A DNA stretch of 64,000 bases from CAYPAV01 sp964408805 (lineage in GTDB: Bacteria > Pseudomonadota > Alphaproteobacteria > UBA8366): the NCBI GenBank assembly GCA_964408805.1, contig CAYPAV010000002.1:124001-188000 (forward strand). The letters are read 5' to 3'. Positions within the stretch are counted from its first letter, which is position 1. Each line of letters begins with the position of its first letter. The translations under genes were made by a program, and so were the position numbers. Below the pieces are notes generated by a model. It made no database searches. It was not told where the DNA came from and was given only the letters and a program-made list of their open reading frames with translations. Of the stretch, positions 17,769-25,985 are shown one piece after another.

Positions 17769-18614
17769 ATGCCGGAATTCGAACCCATCATCGGCCGCTA
17801 TTTAACCATGGAGGTCGCCGGCGAGGCCTGCCGTATCTATGTCGAGGAGGCGGGCGACGGCATCCCGCTGGTCTGCCTCCACACCGCGGGCGCCGACGCC
17901 CGGCAGTACCGTCATCTGATGTGCGATCCCGAAATCACGGACAAGTTCCGGGTGATCGCTTTCGACCTCCCCTGGCACGGCAAGTCGACTCCGCCCGTCG
18001 GCTGGCAGGACCGCGAATACGAGCTGACGACCGACCTCTACAAGCAAACGATCATGGCCTTTTGCCGCGCGTACGAGTTGGCGGACCCCGTTATCATGGG
18101 CTGTTCGATGGGGGGCCGCGTCGTCCTGCACCTGGCGCTCGAGGAGGCCGATTACTTCAAGGCGGTGATCGCGCTCGAGGGCGCGGATAAGCTCGATCCC
18201 TATTACGAACTCGACTGGCTGCATCGCCCGGATGTCCATGGCGGCGAGGTTTGCGCCGCCTTCGTCTCGGCTCAAATCGCCCCGCAGAGTCCCGACGATT
18301 ATCGTCACGAGACCCTCTGGCACTACATGCAGGGCGGCCCCGGCATCTTCAAAGGCGACCTCCATTTCTATTGGCATGACGGCGATTTCGACGACCGATC
18401 GCCCCTGATCGATACCGAAAAATGCCCGGTCTATCTGCTCTCGGGCGAGTATGATTCCTCCTGTACGCCGGAGCGAACAGAGGCCACTGCGGCCCGCATC
18501 AAGGGCTCGAAAGCCGTCATCATGAAGGGCATGGGCCATTTCCCGACCGCGGAAAATCCCGACTATTTCCGCGAGTTCCTGTTGCCTGTGCTGGACGAGA
18601 TCCGCGCCGGCTGA
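17769..18614 (+). CDS. Alpha/beta hydrolase
   Basis: This 281-aa alpha/beta-hydrolase-fold protein has the early LHTAGADARQ oxyanion region, the nucleophile elbow GCSMGGRV, the late acid in LSGEYDSSC and the histidine in GMGHFP. There is no secretion signal. It is the third gene of a unit with the FAD dehydrogenase and the small 17403 gene. C-C bond hydrolases and lactonases share these features; the reaction is not determined. Confidence 0.88.
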   Translation: MPEFEPIIGRYLTMEVAGEACRIYVEEAGDGIPLVCLHTAGADARQYRHLMCDPEITDKFRVIAFDLPWHGKSTPPVGWQDREYELTTDLYKQTIMAFCRAYELADPVIMGCSMGGRVVLHLALEEADYFKAVIALEGADKLDPYYELDWLHRPDVHGGEVCAAFVSAQIAPQSPDDYRHETLWHYMQGGPGIFKGDLHFYWHDGDFDDRSPLIDTEKCPVYLLSGEYDSSCTPERTEATAARIKGSKAVIMKGMGHFPTAENPDYFREFLLPVLDEIRAG

Positions 18615-18617
18615 GAA

Positions 18618-19094
18618 TCAGTTCGCGACCTCGAACTCGCCGTTGATTTCGACCACGATGTCGTGCGGTAGGCCGCCGGCCCCAATGGCGGTACGCGCAT
18701 GCTGGCCGAATTCGGGCCCCCAGAGTTCGTAGGCCAGGTCGGACGCTCCGTCGATCACTTGCGGATACTGATTGAACGCCGGCCCGCCATTGACCATGCC
18801 GAAGAGACGGACCACCCGCTTTACCCGATCGAGATCGCCGGTGAAGTCCTTTAGCGAGGCGAGGATCATCAGCATCACGGCGCGCGCGGTGGCGTAGCCC
18901 TCCTCGATGGTGACGTCGACGCCGACCTTGCCCTTTTGGCGTACACCCGGCAGATCGGGTAATCCCGGCCCGTGACCCGAGACATAGAGGATCGGACCCA
19001 CTTTGACGACACCCGTCCGGTTCGGGCTTGGATAGGGCCAAATTTTCGGCAATTCGAGGCCCAATCCGGAGAGCTTGTCTTCGATCCGGCTCAT
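18618..19094 (-). CDS. RidA/YjgF-family protein, long form
   Basis: This 158-aa member of the RidA superfamily resembles the long form with an N-terminal GLELPKIWPYPSPNRTGVVKVG segment before the RidA core. TIEEGYATARAVMLMILASLKDF and RVVRLFGMVN are family-like. It begins 4 bases after the GMC oxidoreductase stop, so it is the last gene of that minus-strand operon. It converges on the alpha/beta hydrolase with only 3 bases between stops. Confidence 0.88.
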   Translation of the reverse strand: MSRIEDKLSGLGLELPKIWPYPSPNRTGVVKVGPILYVSGHGPGLPDLPGVRQKGKVGVDVTIEEGYATARAVMLMILASLKDFTGDLDRVKRVVRLFGMVNGGPAFNQYPQVIDGASDLAYELWGPEFGQHARTAIGAGGLPHDIVVEINGEFEVAN

Positions 19095-19098
19095 GTCT

Positions 19099-20733
19099 TC
19101 ATTCCCCGCCGACGGCGTCTTGCAAAATCATATCCGATCCTTTCTCGGCGATCATGATGGTCGGTGCGTTGGTGTTTCCGGACGGCAGGATCGGCATGAC
19201 GGACGCATCGACCACCCGCAAGCCGGAGAGGCCATGCACCCGCAATCGCTCATCCACCACCGCCTGGGCGTCCTGGCCCATCCGACAGGTCCCGATCGGG
19301 TGGAACACGGTCGTGCCGTTTTGCCGGGCGACGTCGAGCAACTCGTCATCGGTCTCGGCTCCGGCGGCGGGGTCGATTTCGCGCTCGATAAAGGGGTGCA
19401 AGGCTTCCGTATTGGCGATATCGCGGCAGATGCGCATACCCGCGATCAAGGTCCGCCGATCAAGCTCGTCCGAAAGAAAATTCGGGCGGATGGCGGGCGG
19501 CGTCTTGGGGTCGGAAGATTTCAGGTGGATCGAGCCCCGGCTTTCGGGCCGCGACTGGTTGGGCGCGATGGTGATACCGGGTTCGTCATCAAGGATGCGT
19601 TTTCGTACGTCCTTGAAGGAAGCATGGGTCGCCCGAATTTGAAGGTCCGGCACCTCCAGTTCGGCCCGGGTCCGGACGAACCCCGACAGCACGCCCGCCG
19701 GCAGCGTCAACAGACCCCGGCGTGTGAAGGCGTATTTCAGCGTCTCGCCCACGAATGCCAATCCCCGCGTCTGCTCGTTTAGGGTTTGGGCGTTCTTCAC
19801 CCGCCAAACCATGCGGACCATGTAGTGATCGCGATAATTCTCGCCGACCCCAGTCAATTCGTGACGCACCTCGATGCCGTGACCGCGCAGCAACTCCGGC
19901 CGGCCGATGCCGGAGGCTTCGAGGATTTGCGGCGATTGCACGGCCCCCGCCGATAGGATGACCTCGCGAGCCGCGCGCACACGCCTCGCCGTCCCCTTTT
20001 GGTCATAGGCGACGCCGGTCGCGCGCTTGCCGTCGAGCAGAATTTCCGTCGTGAAGGCATGGGTCTCGACCCGGAGATTCGGACGCGAGAGAACCGGTTT
20101 GAGGAAGCCCTGCGCGGTCGACCAGCGCCGTCCATTTTTTTGCGTCACCTGATAGTAGGAAAAGCCTTCCTGATCGCCGCTGTTGTAATCAGAATTACGG
20201 GCATAGCCGCATTCCTCGGCTGCCTCGATCACCCGGTCGAGAAGCGGCGACGAATAGGCAACGTCGGCGACGTTGAGCGGCCCGCCCCTTCCCCGCCAAG
20301 TCATCTCCGCCGTCGCCCCTTCGCGGTTCTCGGACTTCACGAAATAGGGCAGGACGTCATCCCAGGACCAGCCGCGATTGCCCATCTGGGCCCAGCCATC
20401 GTAGTCGCGCGCCTGACCGCGCACATAGACCATGCCGTTGACCGAACTAGAGCCGCCGAGCGCCTTCCCCCGCCAGATCGGCAGGACCCTTCCGTCGGTA
20501 TTGTCCTCGGGCGCGCTCTCGAAATCCCAATTGAAGCGAGGGTTGTTGAGGGTCTTCATATAGCCGACCGGCAGATGGATGAAGGGATGGTTGTCCTTGC
20601 CCCCCGCCTCCAGCAGCAACACCCGTATCTTCGGATCCGCCGAAAGCCGGTTTGCCAGCACGCATCCGGCGGAGCCCGCACCGATGATCACATAGTCGAA
20701 GGTGGCGTCGAAGCCGTCGCTTTCGTCGGTCAT
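19099..20733 (-). CDS. GMC-family FAD oxidoreductase (choline-dehydrogenase-like)
   Basis: This 544-aa GMC flavoprotein has the ADP-binding motif DYVIIGAGSAGCVLANRLS, GMC signature 1 around GGSSSVNGMVYVRG, signature 2 around SAGAVQSPQIL, and the active-site PIGTCRMG near the C-terminus. GMC enzymes oxidise primary or secondary alcohols; choline, PEG and other alcohol dehydrogenases share this architecture. It is co-oriented with the histidine phosphatase (82 bases upstream) and the RidA gene (4 bases downstream). Substrate unknown. Confidence 0.93.
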   Translation of the reverse strand: MTDESDGFDATFDYVIIGAGSAGCVLANRLSADPKIRVLLLEAGGKDNHPFIHLPVGYMKTLNNPRFNWDFESAPEDNTDGRVLPIWRGKALGGSSSVNGMVYVRGQARDYDGWAQMGNRGWSWDDVLPYFVKSENREGATAEMTWRGRGGPLNVADVAYSSPLLDRVIEAAEECGYARNSDYNSGDQEGFSYYQVTQKNGRRWSTAQGFLKPVLSRPNLRVETHAFTTEILLDGKRATGVAYDQKGTARRVRAAREVILSAGAVQSPQILEASGIGRPELLRGHGIEVRHELTGVGENYRDHYMVRMVWRVKNAQTLNEQTRGLAFVGETLKYAFTRRGLLTLPAGVLSGFVRTRAELEVPDLQIRATHASFKDVRKRILDDEPGITIAPNQSRPESRGSIHLKSSDPKTPPAIRPNFLSDELDRRTLIAGMRICRDIANTEALHPFIEREIDPAAGAETDDELLDVARQNGTTVFHPIGTCRMGQDAQAVVDERLRVHGLSGLRVVDASVMPILPSGNTNAPTIMIAEKGSDMILQDAVGGE

Positions 20734-20815
20734 GGGAGATTCTCCAGTTTCGGGTCTCGATATTGAACTAGTTGCTCAATCCGCAACGTCATTCCCGAAA
20801 CTCGCGGCCAACCGC

Positions 20816-21439
20816 CTAAAGCGGCGTGACCGTCCAATCGCTGCCGGCACCGTTGGGCGGAGTGACGCGGATTGGGGCGGCGTTGTCGACAACGCGGGCG
20901 CCGAATGTCTCCGGACGGCGAAGCGGCAGGCCGATCGCCGCCAGCAGGACAGCGAAGGTCCCGCCATGGGCGACCACCGCGATGTCGCCGTTCTTCAGCA
21001 CCTCGTTGAGGCCGCGCAAGGTTCGGCGCACGAAGGCCTCCAGGGTCTCGCCATTCTCGGGCGAGGCGGCCCATTGCAGATCCTCGTTCGAGCGCCCGGC
21101 CCAGCGGCCCCAGTCGCGCTCGTGCAGATCGGAATTGGGATGCACCTGGCGGCCGCAATGAGCGGCGATGATGGAGGCGGTTTCCCAGGCGCGCTCCATG
21201 TCGCTCGCATAATAGGCCTCGAATTTCTCGTCCTTCAGTTTCTTGCCCGCCTTTTCCGCCTGCGCCCGGCCGCTCGGGTTGAGCCGGGAGCCGACGATCG
21301 GCTGGATCACGCGGGCGTCGTTATAGAAGGTCTCGCCGTGCCGGACGAAGAAGAACCCCGCCGTCTTGGTGGTGATGCCGTCGGCGGCCTTGGCATATTC
21401 CGCCATCTTGCCGTGCCATTCGGGATTTTCCGTGCTCAT
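20816..21439 (-). CDS. Histidine phosphatase family protein
   Basis: This 207-aa phosphoglycerate-mutase-like phosphatase carries the catalytic RHGETFYN motif near residue 30, LHERDWGRWAG and the late VVAHGGTFAVLL histidine. I chose the ATG at 21439 because the region upstream, though open to 21610, encodes unlike residues and overlaps the divergent DUF1028 gene. The substrate of such stand-alone members is usually a small phosphate ester. It may be co-transcribed with the GMC oxidoreductase. Confidence 0.85.
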   Translation of the reverse strand: MSTENPEWHGKMAEYAKAADGITTKTAGFFFVRHGETFYNDARVIQPIVGSRLNPSGRAQAEKAGKKLKDEKFEAYYASDMERAWETASIIAAHCGRQVHPNSDLHERDWGRWAGRSNEDLQWAASPENGETLEAFVRRTLRGLNEVLKNGDIAVVAHGGTFAVLLAAIGLPLRRPETFGARVVDNAAPIRVTPPNGAGSDWTVTPL

Positions 21440-21575
21440 CCGCGTTCGCGCCCGTCCTGCCCTTGGCGGCCCGGTCCCATGCCGGGCGCCTCGGAAATGG
21501 ATACCTTGTGCGTCCGAAGATGCAAGATAATCTCTTTGCCAAGGCCTGATGAGAGCGAAAAAGGGGAGGAAACCC

Positions 21576-22286
21576 ATGATCGAGCGACCGCTTGGACCCG
21601 AGTTCCACACCTACACCGCGATTGCGCGATGTCCCAAATCCGGCCGACTCGGGATCGGTACCGCAACGCGGTCGCTCGCAGTGGGCGCGCGGGTCCCTTT
21701 CGTGGCGCCGCGCCGGGGAGCCGTGGCGATCATGGCGATCGCCGACGCCCGTTTGGGGCTTCTGGCGCAGCGCCTGCTGGAGACCGGCTACAAGGCTCCC
21801 GGCGTAATCGCGGAGATGGAGACCGCCGATCCCTATATCGAATATCGCCAGCTCGGCGTGATCGACGATGACGGGTTCGCCGCCGCGCGGACCGGTACCC
21901 AAAACCGCGACTGGGCGGGCCACCACGTCCAAGACAATTTCATCGCCCTCGGCAATGTCTTGCAGGGCGAACACATCCTGGAAGCGATCGAGACCGGCTA
22001 CAACGAGAACCCCGACGATGAGCTGGAGGACCGGCTGATGCGGGCCTTGGAGACCGGGCGCGACGCGGGCGGTCAGAAAGGCGGTCAACGCTCGGCGGCC
22101 CTTCTCGTCTATGACGACAAGACCTTTGCGCGCGTCGATCTCAGGGTCGACCATCATGCGGAGCCGGTGGGCGAGCTTCGCCGGGTCTTCGATGTCTACA
22201 AACCCGCCATCGACTACTACAACCATCGCCAAGTCGATGCCCGGGTGAAACCGCTCTTCGAGACGATCGAGAACGAAAACTACTGA
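21576..22286 (+). CDS. DUF1028 family protein
   Basis: This 236-aa protein matches DUF1028 (Ntn-hydrolase-like fold) in its start, THTYTAIARCP-like HTYTAIARCPKSGRLGIG, and the later GNVLQGEHILEAI. The start at 21576 follows GGGGAGGA; a start at 21549 is less likely. DUF1028 proteins are widespread beside amidohydrolases and transporters, and their reaction is not established. Its stop overlaps the start of the TSUP permease by one base (TGATG), so the two are translationally coupled. Confidence 0.88.
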   Translation: MIERPLGPEFHTYTAIARCPKSGRLGIGTATRSLAVGARVPFVAPRRGAVAIMAIADARLGLLAQRLLETGYKAPGVIAEMETADPYIEYRQLGVIDDDGFAAARTGTQNRDWAGHHVQDNFIALGNVLQGEHILEAIETGYNENPDDELEDRLMRALETGRDAGGQKGGQRSAALLVYDDKTFARVDLRVDHHAEPVGELRRVFDVYKPAIDYYNHRQVDARVKPLFETIENENY

Positions 22287-23026
22287 TGGAAGCGGAGGCC
22301 CTGATCACGGTCGCCGTCGCCTTTCTCGTCGCCGGTGTGGTCAAGGGGGCGGTCGGCATGGGCCTGCCGACGATTTCGGTCGCCATCATGGGCAGCGTGC
22401 TCGGCCTTCAACAGGCGATTCCCATCCTGATGGTGCCCTCGCTGGTCGCCAATATCTGGCAGATCATGGGACCGAGAAATATCGGCGGTTTGATGCGCCG
22501 CTTCTGGTCCCTAAACGCGGCCGCCTGCCTGGGGGTTTGGGCCGGGACCATGCTGCTGTTCCGGATCGATCCCGGCGCCGTCGCGATCCTGCTAGGCGCC
22601 GTCATCATCACCCACGCGCTGATCAACCTGTTCGCCGTCGAATTTACCGTGCGGAAGGCGCAGGAACCGGTCATGGGGCCCATGGTCGGCCTCTGCTCCG
22701 GCGTCCTGACCGGGGTCACGGGCTCCCTCCTGCTGCCGGTGATCGTCTATCTGCAGGCGCTTCGGTTGGACAAGGAGAGCTTCATCCAGGCGGTCGGACT
22801 TTCGCTTCTGATCGGCACCGTCATCTGGACCGCCGCCCTGATGGGCGAAGGCGCGATGACAGCGACCGCCTGGGGCCTCTCGGGATTGGCCTTATTACCG
22901 ACCCTGCTTGGCATGGCGCTCGGCCGTTGGCTCGGACGGCGTATCTCGGAGGACAAATTCCGCACCGGCGTTTACATCCTGCTGCTGATCCTCGCCGCCA
23001 ATTTGATCCGCAAGGGCCTCACTTAA
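22286..23026 (+). CDS. TSUP-family (TauE/SafE) membrane permease
   Basis: This 246-aa polytopic protein has about eight hydrophobic segments in two repeats, each with the glycine-rich GxxKGxxGMGLPT-like start (VKGAVGMGLPTISV; GVLTGVTGSLLLPV). The TSUP/TauE/SafE family exports or imports sulfite, sulfoacetate and other organic acids. It is one-base coupled to the DUF1028 gene. Given the TauD-type genes in the region a sulfur-related substrate is possible but unproven. Confidence 0.9.
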   Translation: MEAEALITVAVAFLVAGVVKGAVGMGLPTISVAIMGSVLGLQQAIPILMVPSLVANIWQIMGPRNIGGLMRRFWSLNAAACLGVWAGTMLLFRIDPGAVAILLGAVIITHALINLFAVEFTVRKAQEPVMGPMVGLCSGVLTGVTGSLLLPVIVYLQALRLDKESFIQAVGLSLLIGTVIWTAALMGEGAMTATAWGLSGLALLPTLLGMALGRWLGRRISEDKFRTGVYILLLILAANLIRKGLT

Positions 23027-23104
23027 CCCCGACCCGGGCAAGGGCACGCTTTTTCCACCGGCCGGACCGCGTTATGATCGCGCGGTCAAAACAGGGACCC
23101 TTCC

Positions 23105-23863
23105 ATGAGCAAGACAGACGTCGTCAACGCCGCCTTGATCATCATCGGCAACGAAATCCTCTCGGGCCGCATCCAGGACGCCAACCTGGCCTATATCGCG
23201 ACTAAGCTGAACGAGGTCGGTATCCGGCTCGCCGAGGCGCGGGTGATCCCCGATGTCGAGGACGAGATCGTCGAGAACGTCAACGCAATGCGGGCGAAAT
23301 ACGATTACGTTTTCACCACCGGCGGCATCGGCCCGACCCATGACGACATCACCGCGGAGGCTGTCGCCAAGGCCTTCGGCCGCAAATTGACCCGCCATCC
23401 CGAAGCCTACCGCCGCCTGATGGCGCGTTACGAGGAAACCGGGATGGAGCTGAACGAGGCGCGCCTCCGGATGGCGAACACGCCGGAGGGGGCAACGCTG
23501 GTCAACAACCACATCTCGGTCGCCCCCGGATTCAAGGTCGAGAACGTCTACGTCATGGCGGGCGTGCCGCAGATCGCCCATGCGATGATCGACTGGCTGG
23601 CCCCCGACCTGAAGGGGGGTGCGCCGGTTCGCTCGAAGACCCTCGTCTGCTCGATCGGCGAGGGCAACATGGCGGTCGGTCTCTCGGAAATCCAGGACCG
23701 CTATCCGGACATCGATATCGGCAGCTATCCCTGGTATCGCCAGGGCCGCTACGGCACCAGCATCGTGCTCCGCCACATCGACGACGCCCTTCTGGAGACC
23801 GCCGGAGCCGAGGTCGCCGATCTGATGCGCGCCCACGGCGAAGAACCGCGCGACGAAATCTGA
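23105..23863 (+). CDS. CinA-N/MoCF molybdopterin-binding domain protein
   Basis: This 252-aa protein contains the MoaB/MogA-like fold: IIIGNEILSGRIQDAN and FTTGGIGPTHDDIT are the conserved binding loops shared by MoCF and CinA N-terminal domains. The C-terminal CinA pyridine-nucleotide amidase domain is absent. Such stand-alone proteins are often annotated as competence/damage-inducible protein A homologues; their role is uncertain. It lies 5 bases before the phosphodiesterase-family gene, suggesting co-expression. Confidence 0.9.
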   Translation: MSKTDVVNAALIIIGNEILSGRIQDANLAYIATKLNEVGIRLAEARVIPDVEDEIVENVNAMRAKYDYVFTTGGIGPTHDDITAEAVAKAFGRKLTRHPEAYRRLMARYEETGMELNEARLRMANTPEGATLVNNHISVAPGFKVENVYVMAGVPQIAHAMIDWLAPDLKGGAPVRSKTLVCSIGEGNMAVGLSEIQDRYPDIDIGSYPWYRQGRYGTSIVLRHIDDALLETAGAEVADLMRAHGEEPRDEI

Positions 23864-23868
23864 CGCCC

Positions 23869-25338
23869 ATGCCCGCCCCCTCCAATCGGCGCGTCTTGAT
23901 CGTCAGCTTCGATGCGCTCCGCCCAGATATGGTCACACCCGAGCTGATGCCCAACCTCTGCCGCTTCGCGGCCGAGGGAGCCCGCTTCCCCGATGCCCGC
24001 TCGACCTTCCCGACCGAGACCCGAGTCAACCAGACGGCCCTCGTCACCGGCTGCTATCCGGAACGCCACGGCATCGTCGGCAACCGCTTCCTGGATGGGG
24101 TCGCCTCACCGGGCAAGCTCTTCAACACCGGTGACGAGACCGAGCTTTCCGAGGGCGACCGGCGGCTCGGCGGCAAGCTGGTCGACGTCCCCGTGCTGGG
24201 ACAGATCCTGGACGAGAACGACCTTACCTATGCGGTGATCAGCGCGGGCACGCCCGGCGGAACCCGGATGCTGCACCACAAGGCGGAGGAGATCGGCGGC
24301 TTTCGCCTCTCGCTCCACCGCCCCGACGCGACCCAGCCGGCGGGCGCCATCGACGCGATCACAGAGAAATTTGGCCCGATCCCGCCTCATGCGGTGCCCT
24401 CCCTCGAGTGGATTCGCTACGCAACCGACGTCTACCTGGATTATGTCGAGCCGACTCAGCAGCCGGACGTCATGGTCCTCTGGTTCTGCGAGCCCGATAA
24501 CAGCTATCACCGGATCGGCCTGGGGACGCCCGAAAACATCGAGGCCTTGCGCACCGTCGACCGCGAATTCGGCCGTATCCTGGCCCGCGAGGCTTCGAAG
24601 CCGGCCGCTGAACGCCTCGAAATCGTCACCCTATCGGACCACGGCATGGTTACTCTGCTCGGCCAAAAGCTCGACCTCGCGGCCAAGTTTCGCGGCGGCG
24701 GCTTCACCGTCGGCGAGACGACCGAAGACGGTGCCGACGTGGCGCTCGCCCTCTCCAGCGCCGGCGGCGTCTATGTCCGCGACTCCGACCCCGCTTTGGT
24801 CGATAGAATCGTCGCTTGGCTGCAGCAACAGGACTGGTGCGGCCCCGTCTTCACCCGCGAGGGCCGGCGGTCGCTCCGTCACGAGGCCGTCCGCCTCACC
24901 CACCGCCGCGCCGCCGATATCGGCCTCGTTCTAGCCGCCGACGACGGCGAAAACCGCTTTGGGATCGCCGGCGGCACCTTTCACGATTGCGGCTACCCCG
25001 AGGGCGGCGGCATGCATGGCGGGCTCCATGAATTCGAGCTCCGGACCTGGATCGCCCTTGGCGGCGAAGGGGTCCGGCCGGGCTACGTCTCGCCGCTGAC
25101 GGCGGGCATCGTCGATATCCTGCCGACCTTGCTGCATATGCTCGGCCTCGACATACCCGGCCACGTCCAGGGCCGGCTGTTGAAGGAAGGCTTCGACGCC
25201 TTCGCCGAGGCGCCGCTGCCGGAGACCGGCGAGGATTTGCAATCGGCCGAGGGGGCGGACGGATACCGCGCCCATATCGCCCTCGACCGCGTCGGCGAGA
25301 CCCCCTATCTCCGCCGCGCCTGGCGGGATCGGAGCTGA
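23869..25338 (+). CDS. Type I phosphodiesterase/nucleotide pyrophosphatase family protein
   Basis: This 489-aa protein belongs to the alkaline-phosphatase superfamily. The first metal site is in VSFDALRPDM, the nucleophile region is FPTETRVNQTALVTGCYPERHGI, and later LSDHGM and GGMHGGLHE supply metal ligands. No signal peptide is apparent, unlike many secreted NPPs, so it may act in the cytosol on a phosphodiester or phosphonate-like substrate. It is cotranscribed with the CinA-like gene and convergent with a very small membrane-protein gene. Confidence 0.9.
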   Translation: MPAPSNRRVLIVSFDALRPDMVTPELMPNLCRFAAEGARFPDARSTFPTETRVNQTALVTGCYPERHGIVGNRFLDGVASPGKLFNTGDETELSEGDRRLGGKLVDVPVLGQILDENDLTYAVISAGTPGGTRMLHHKAEEIGGFRLSLHRPDATQPAGAIDAITEKFGPIPPHAVPSLEWIRYATDVYLDYVEPTQQPDVMVLWFCEPDNSYHRIGLGTPENIEALRTVDREFGRILAREASKPAAERLEIVTLSDHGMVTLLGQKLDLAAKFRGGGFTVGETTEDGADVALALSSAGGVYVRDSDPALVDRIVAWLQQQDWCGPVFTREGRRSLRHEAVRLTHRRAADIGLVLAADDGENRFGIAGGTFHDCGYPEGGGMHGGLHEFELRTWIALGGEGVRPGYVSPLTAGIVDILPTLLHMLGLDIPGHVQGRLLKEGFDAFAEAPLPETGEDLQSAEGADGYRAHIALDRVGETPYLRRAWRDRS

Positions 25339-25342
25339 ACAA

Positions 25343-25501
25343 CTAGAGCCGAATCACCAAATAGAGCGCCCCGATGATCGCCAGGATCGCGATCACGATC
25401 GGCACGAAGCCGCGCCGATGCCCGCGCCGGCGGCGATGCAGCAGCCAAAGCAGCACCGCGCCCGCCGCAATAAAGGCGAAATAACTCCAGTCGCGATCCA
25501 T
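25343..25501 (-). CDS. Small membrane protein (52 aa)
   Basis: A 52-codon frame on the minus strand begins MDRDWSYFAF, contains a hydrophobic helix, a basic loop HRRRRGHRRG, and a second hydrophobic stretch ending LYLVIRL. This gives two predicted transmembrane segments around a strongly basic turn. A GAGAGGGGATGCG site precedes the ATG. No family is recognised. The ordered hydrophobic-basic-hydrophobic layout and the good ribosome site argue that it is real. Confidence 0.6.
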   Translation of the reverse strand: MDRDWSYFAFIAAGAVLLWLLHRRRRGHRRGFVPIVIAILAIIGALYLVIRL

Positions 25502-25537
25502 CGCATCCCCTCTCTCGCCCCGGACTATAACGGCTCC

Positions 25538-25552
25538 GCCCCCGGCGGGGGC
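25538..25552. repeat. GC-rich hairpin between divergent small genes
   Basis: GCCCCC (25538-25543) and GGGGGC (25547-25552) form a perfect 6-bp stem with a 3-nt loop. It lies between the 52-aa membrane-protein gene and the small lipoprotein gene, upstream of both. There is no U-tract, so it is more likely part of a promoter or leader than a terminator. Confidence 0.35.
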
Positions 25553-25587
25553 TGCATAATTTTCGAAGAGTGTTCTAAACTGAGGGG

Positions 25588-25707
25588 ATGCGACGCCATT
25601 TTATCCTGTTTATCGCCCTCCTCGCCCTCACCGCCTGCGGTGCCCGGGTCCATGTGAAGGGCGGTTCGGAAACGGCGCCGAAATGGAAGATCACCAAGCC
25701 GTTCTGA
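25588..25707 (+). CDS. Small lipoprotein (39 aa)
   Basis: The frame encodes a basic start (MRRHF), a hydrophobic core (ILFIALLALT) and a lipobox-like LTAC-G, so the precursor should be lipidated at Cys16. The mature part is only about 24 residues and ends KITKPF. The ATG follows GAGGGG closely. Tiny lipoproteins of this type are common in Alphaproteobacteria and rarely assigned a function. It is followed by tRNA-Leu. Confidence 0.65.
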   Translation: MRRHFILFIALLALTACGARVHVKGGSETAPKWKITKPF

Positions 25708-25758
25708 ACCGAAACCCGGGTTGTCGCCCGCGCGGCGCGGAGCTAGGTTGAACCCGGC

Positions 25759-25845
25759 GCCCGCTTGGCGGAACTGGTAGACGCAAGGGACTTAAAATCC
25801 CTTGTCCGAAAGGACGTCCGAGTTCGAGTCTCGGAGCGGGCACCA
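25759..25845 (+). tRNA. tRNA-Leu (anticodon TAA)
   Basis: The acceptor stem GCCCGCT pairs with AGCGGGC, followed by discriminator A and encoded CCA. The anticodon stem AGGGA/TCCCT encloses CTTAAAA, giving anticodon TAA. A long variable arm (TGTCCGAAAGGACG) marks it as a class II tRNA. The T-arm has GTTCGAGTC. The first selenoprotein gene starts 140 bases downstream. Confidence 0.97.
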
Positions 25846-25985
25846 TCAAGATCGTCGTTGCCGCGAAAGTGGCGCGGGCGGCGCCTTTGGGTGCGACACC
25901 TCGACCCTCGACAGCGCGCGCCCTCCGCCCTACCCTCGTTCAGAGCCATCAACGCCTGCGACGCGACACGCCGAAGGAGACGGAA

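Noticed and set aside
25538..25552. GC hairpin as an intrinsic terminator
   Set aside because: It lies upstream of both flanking genes and has no U-tract.
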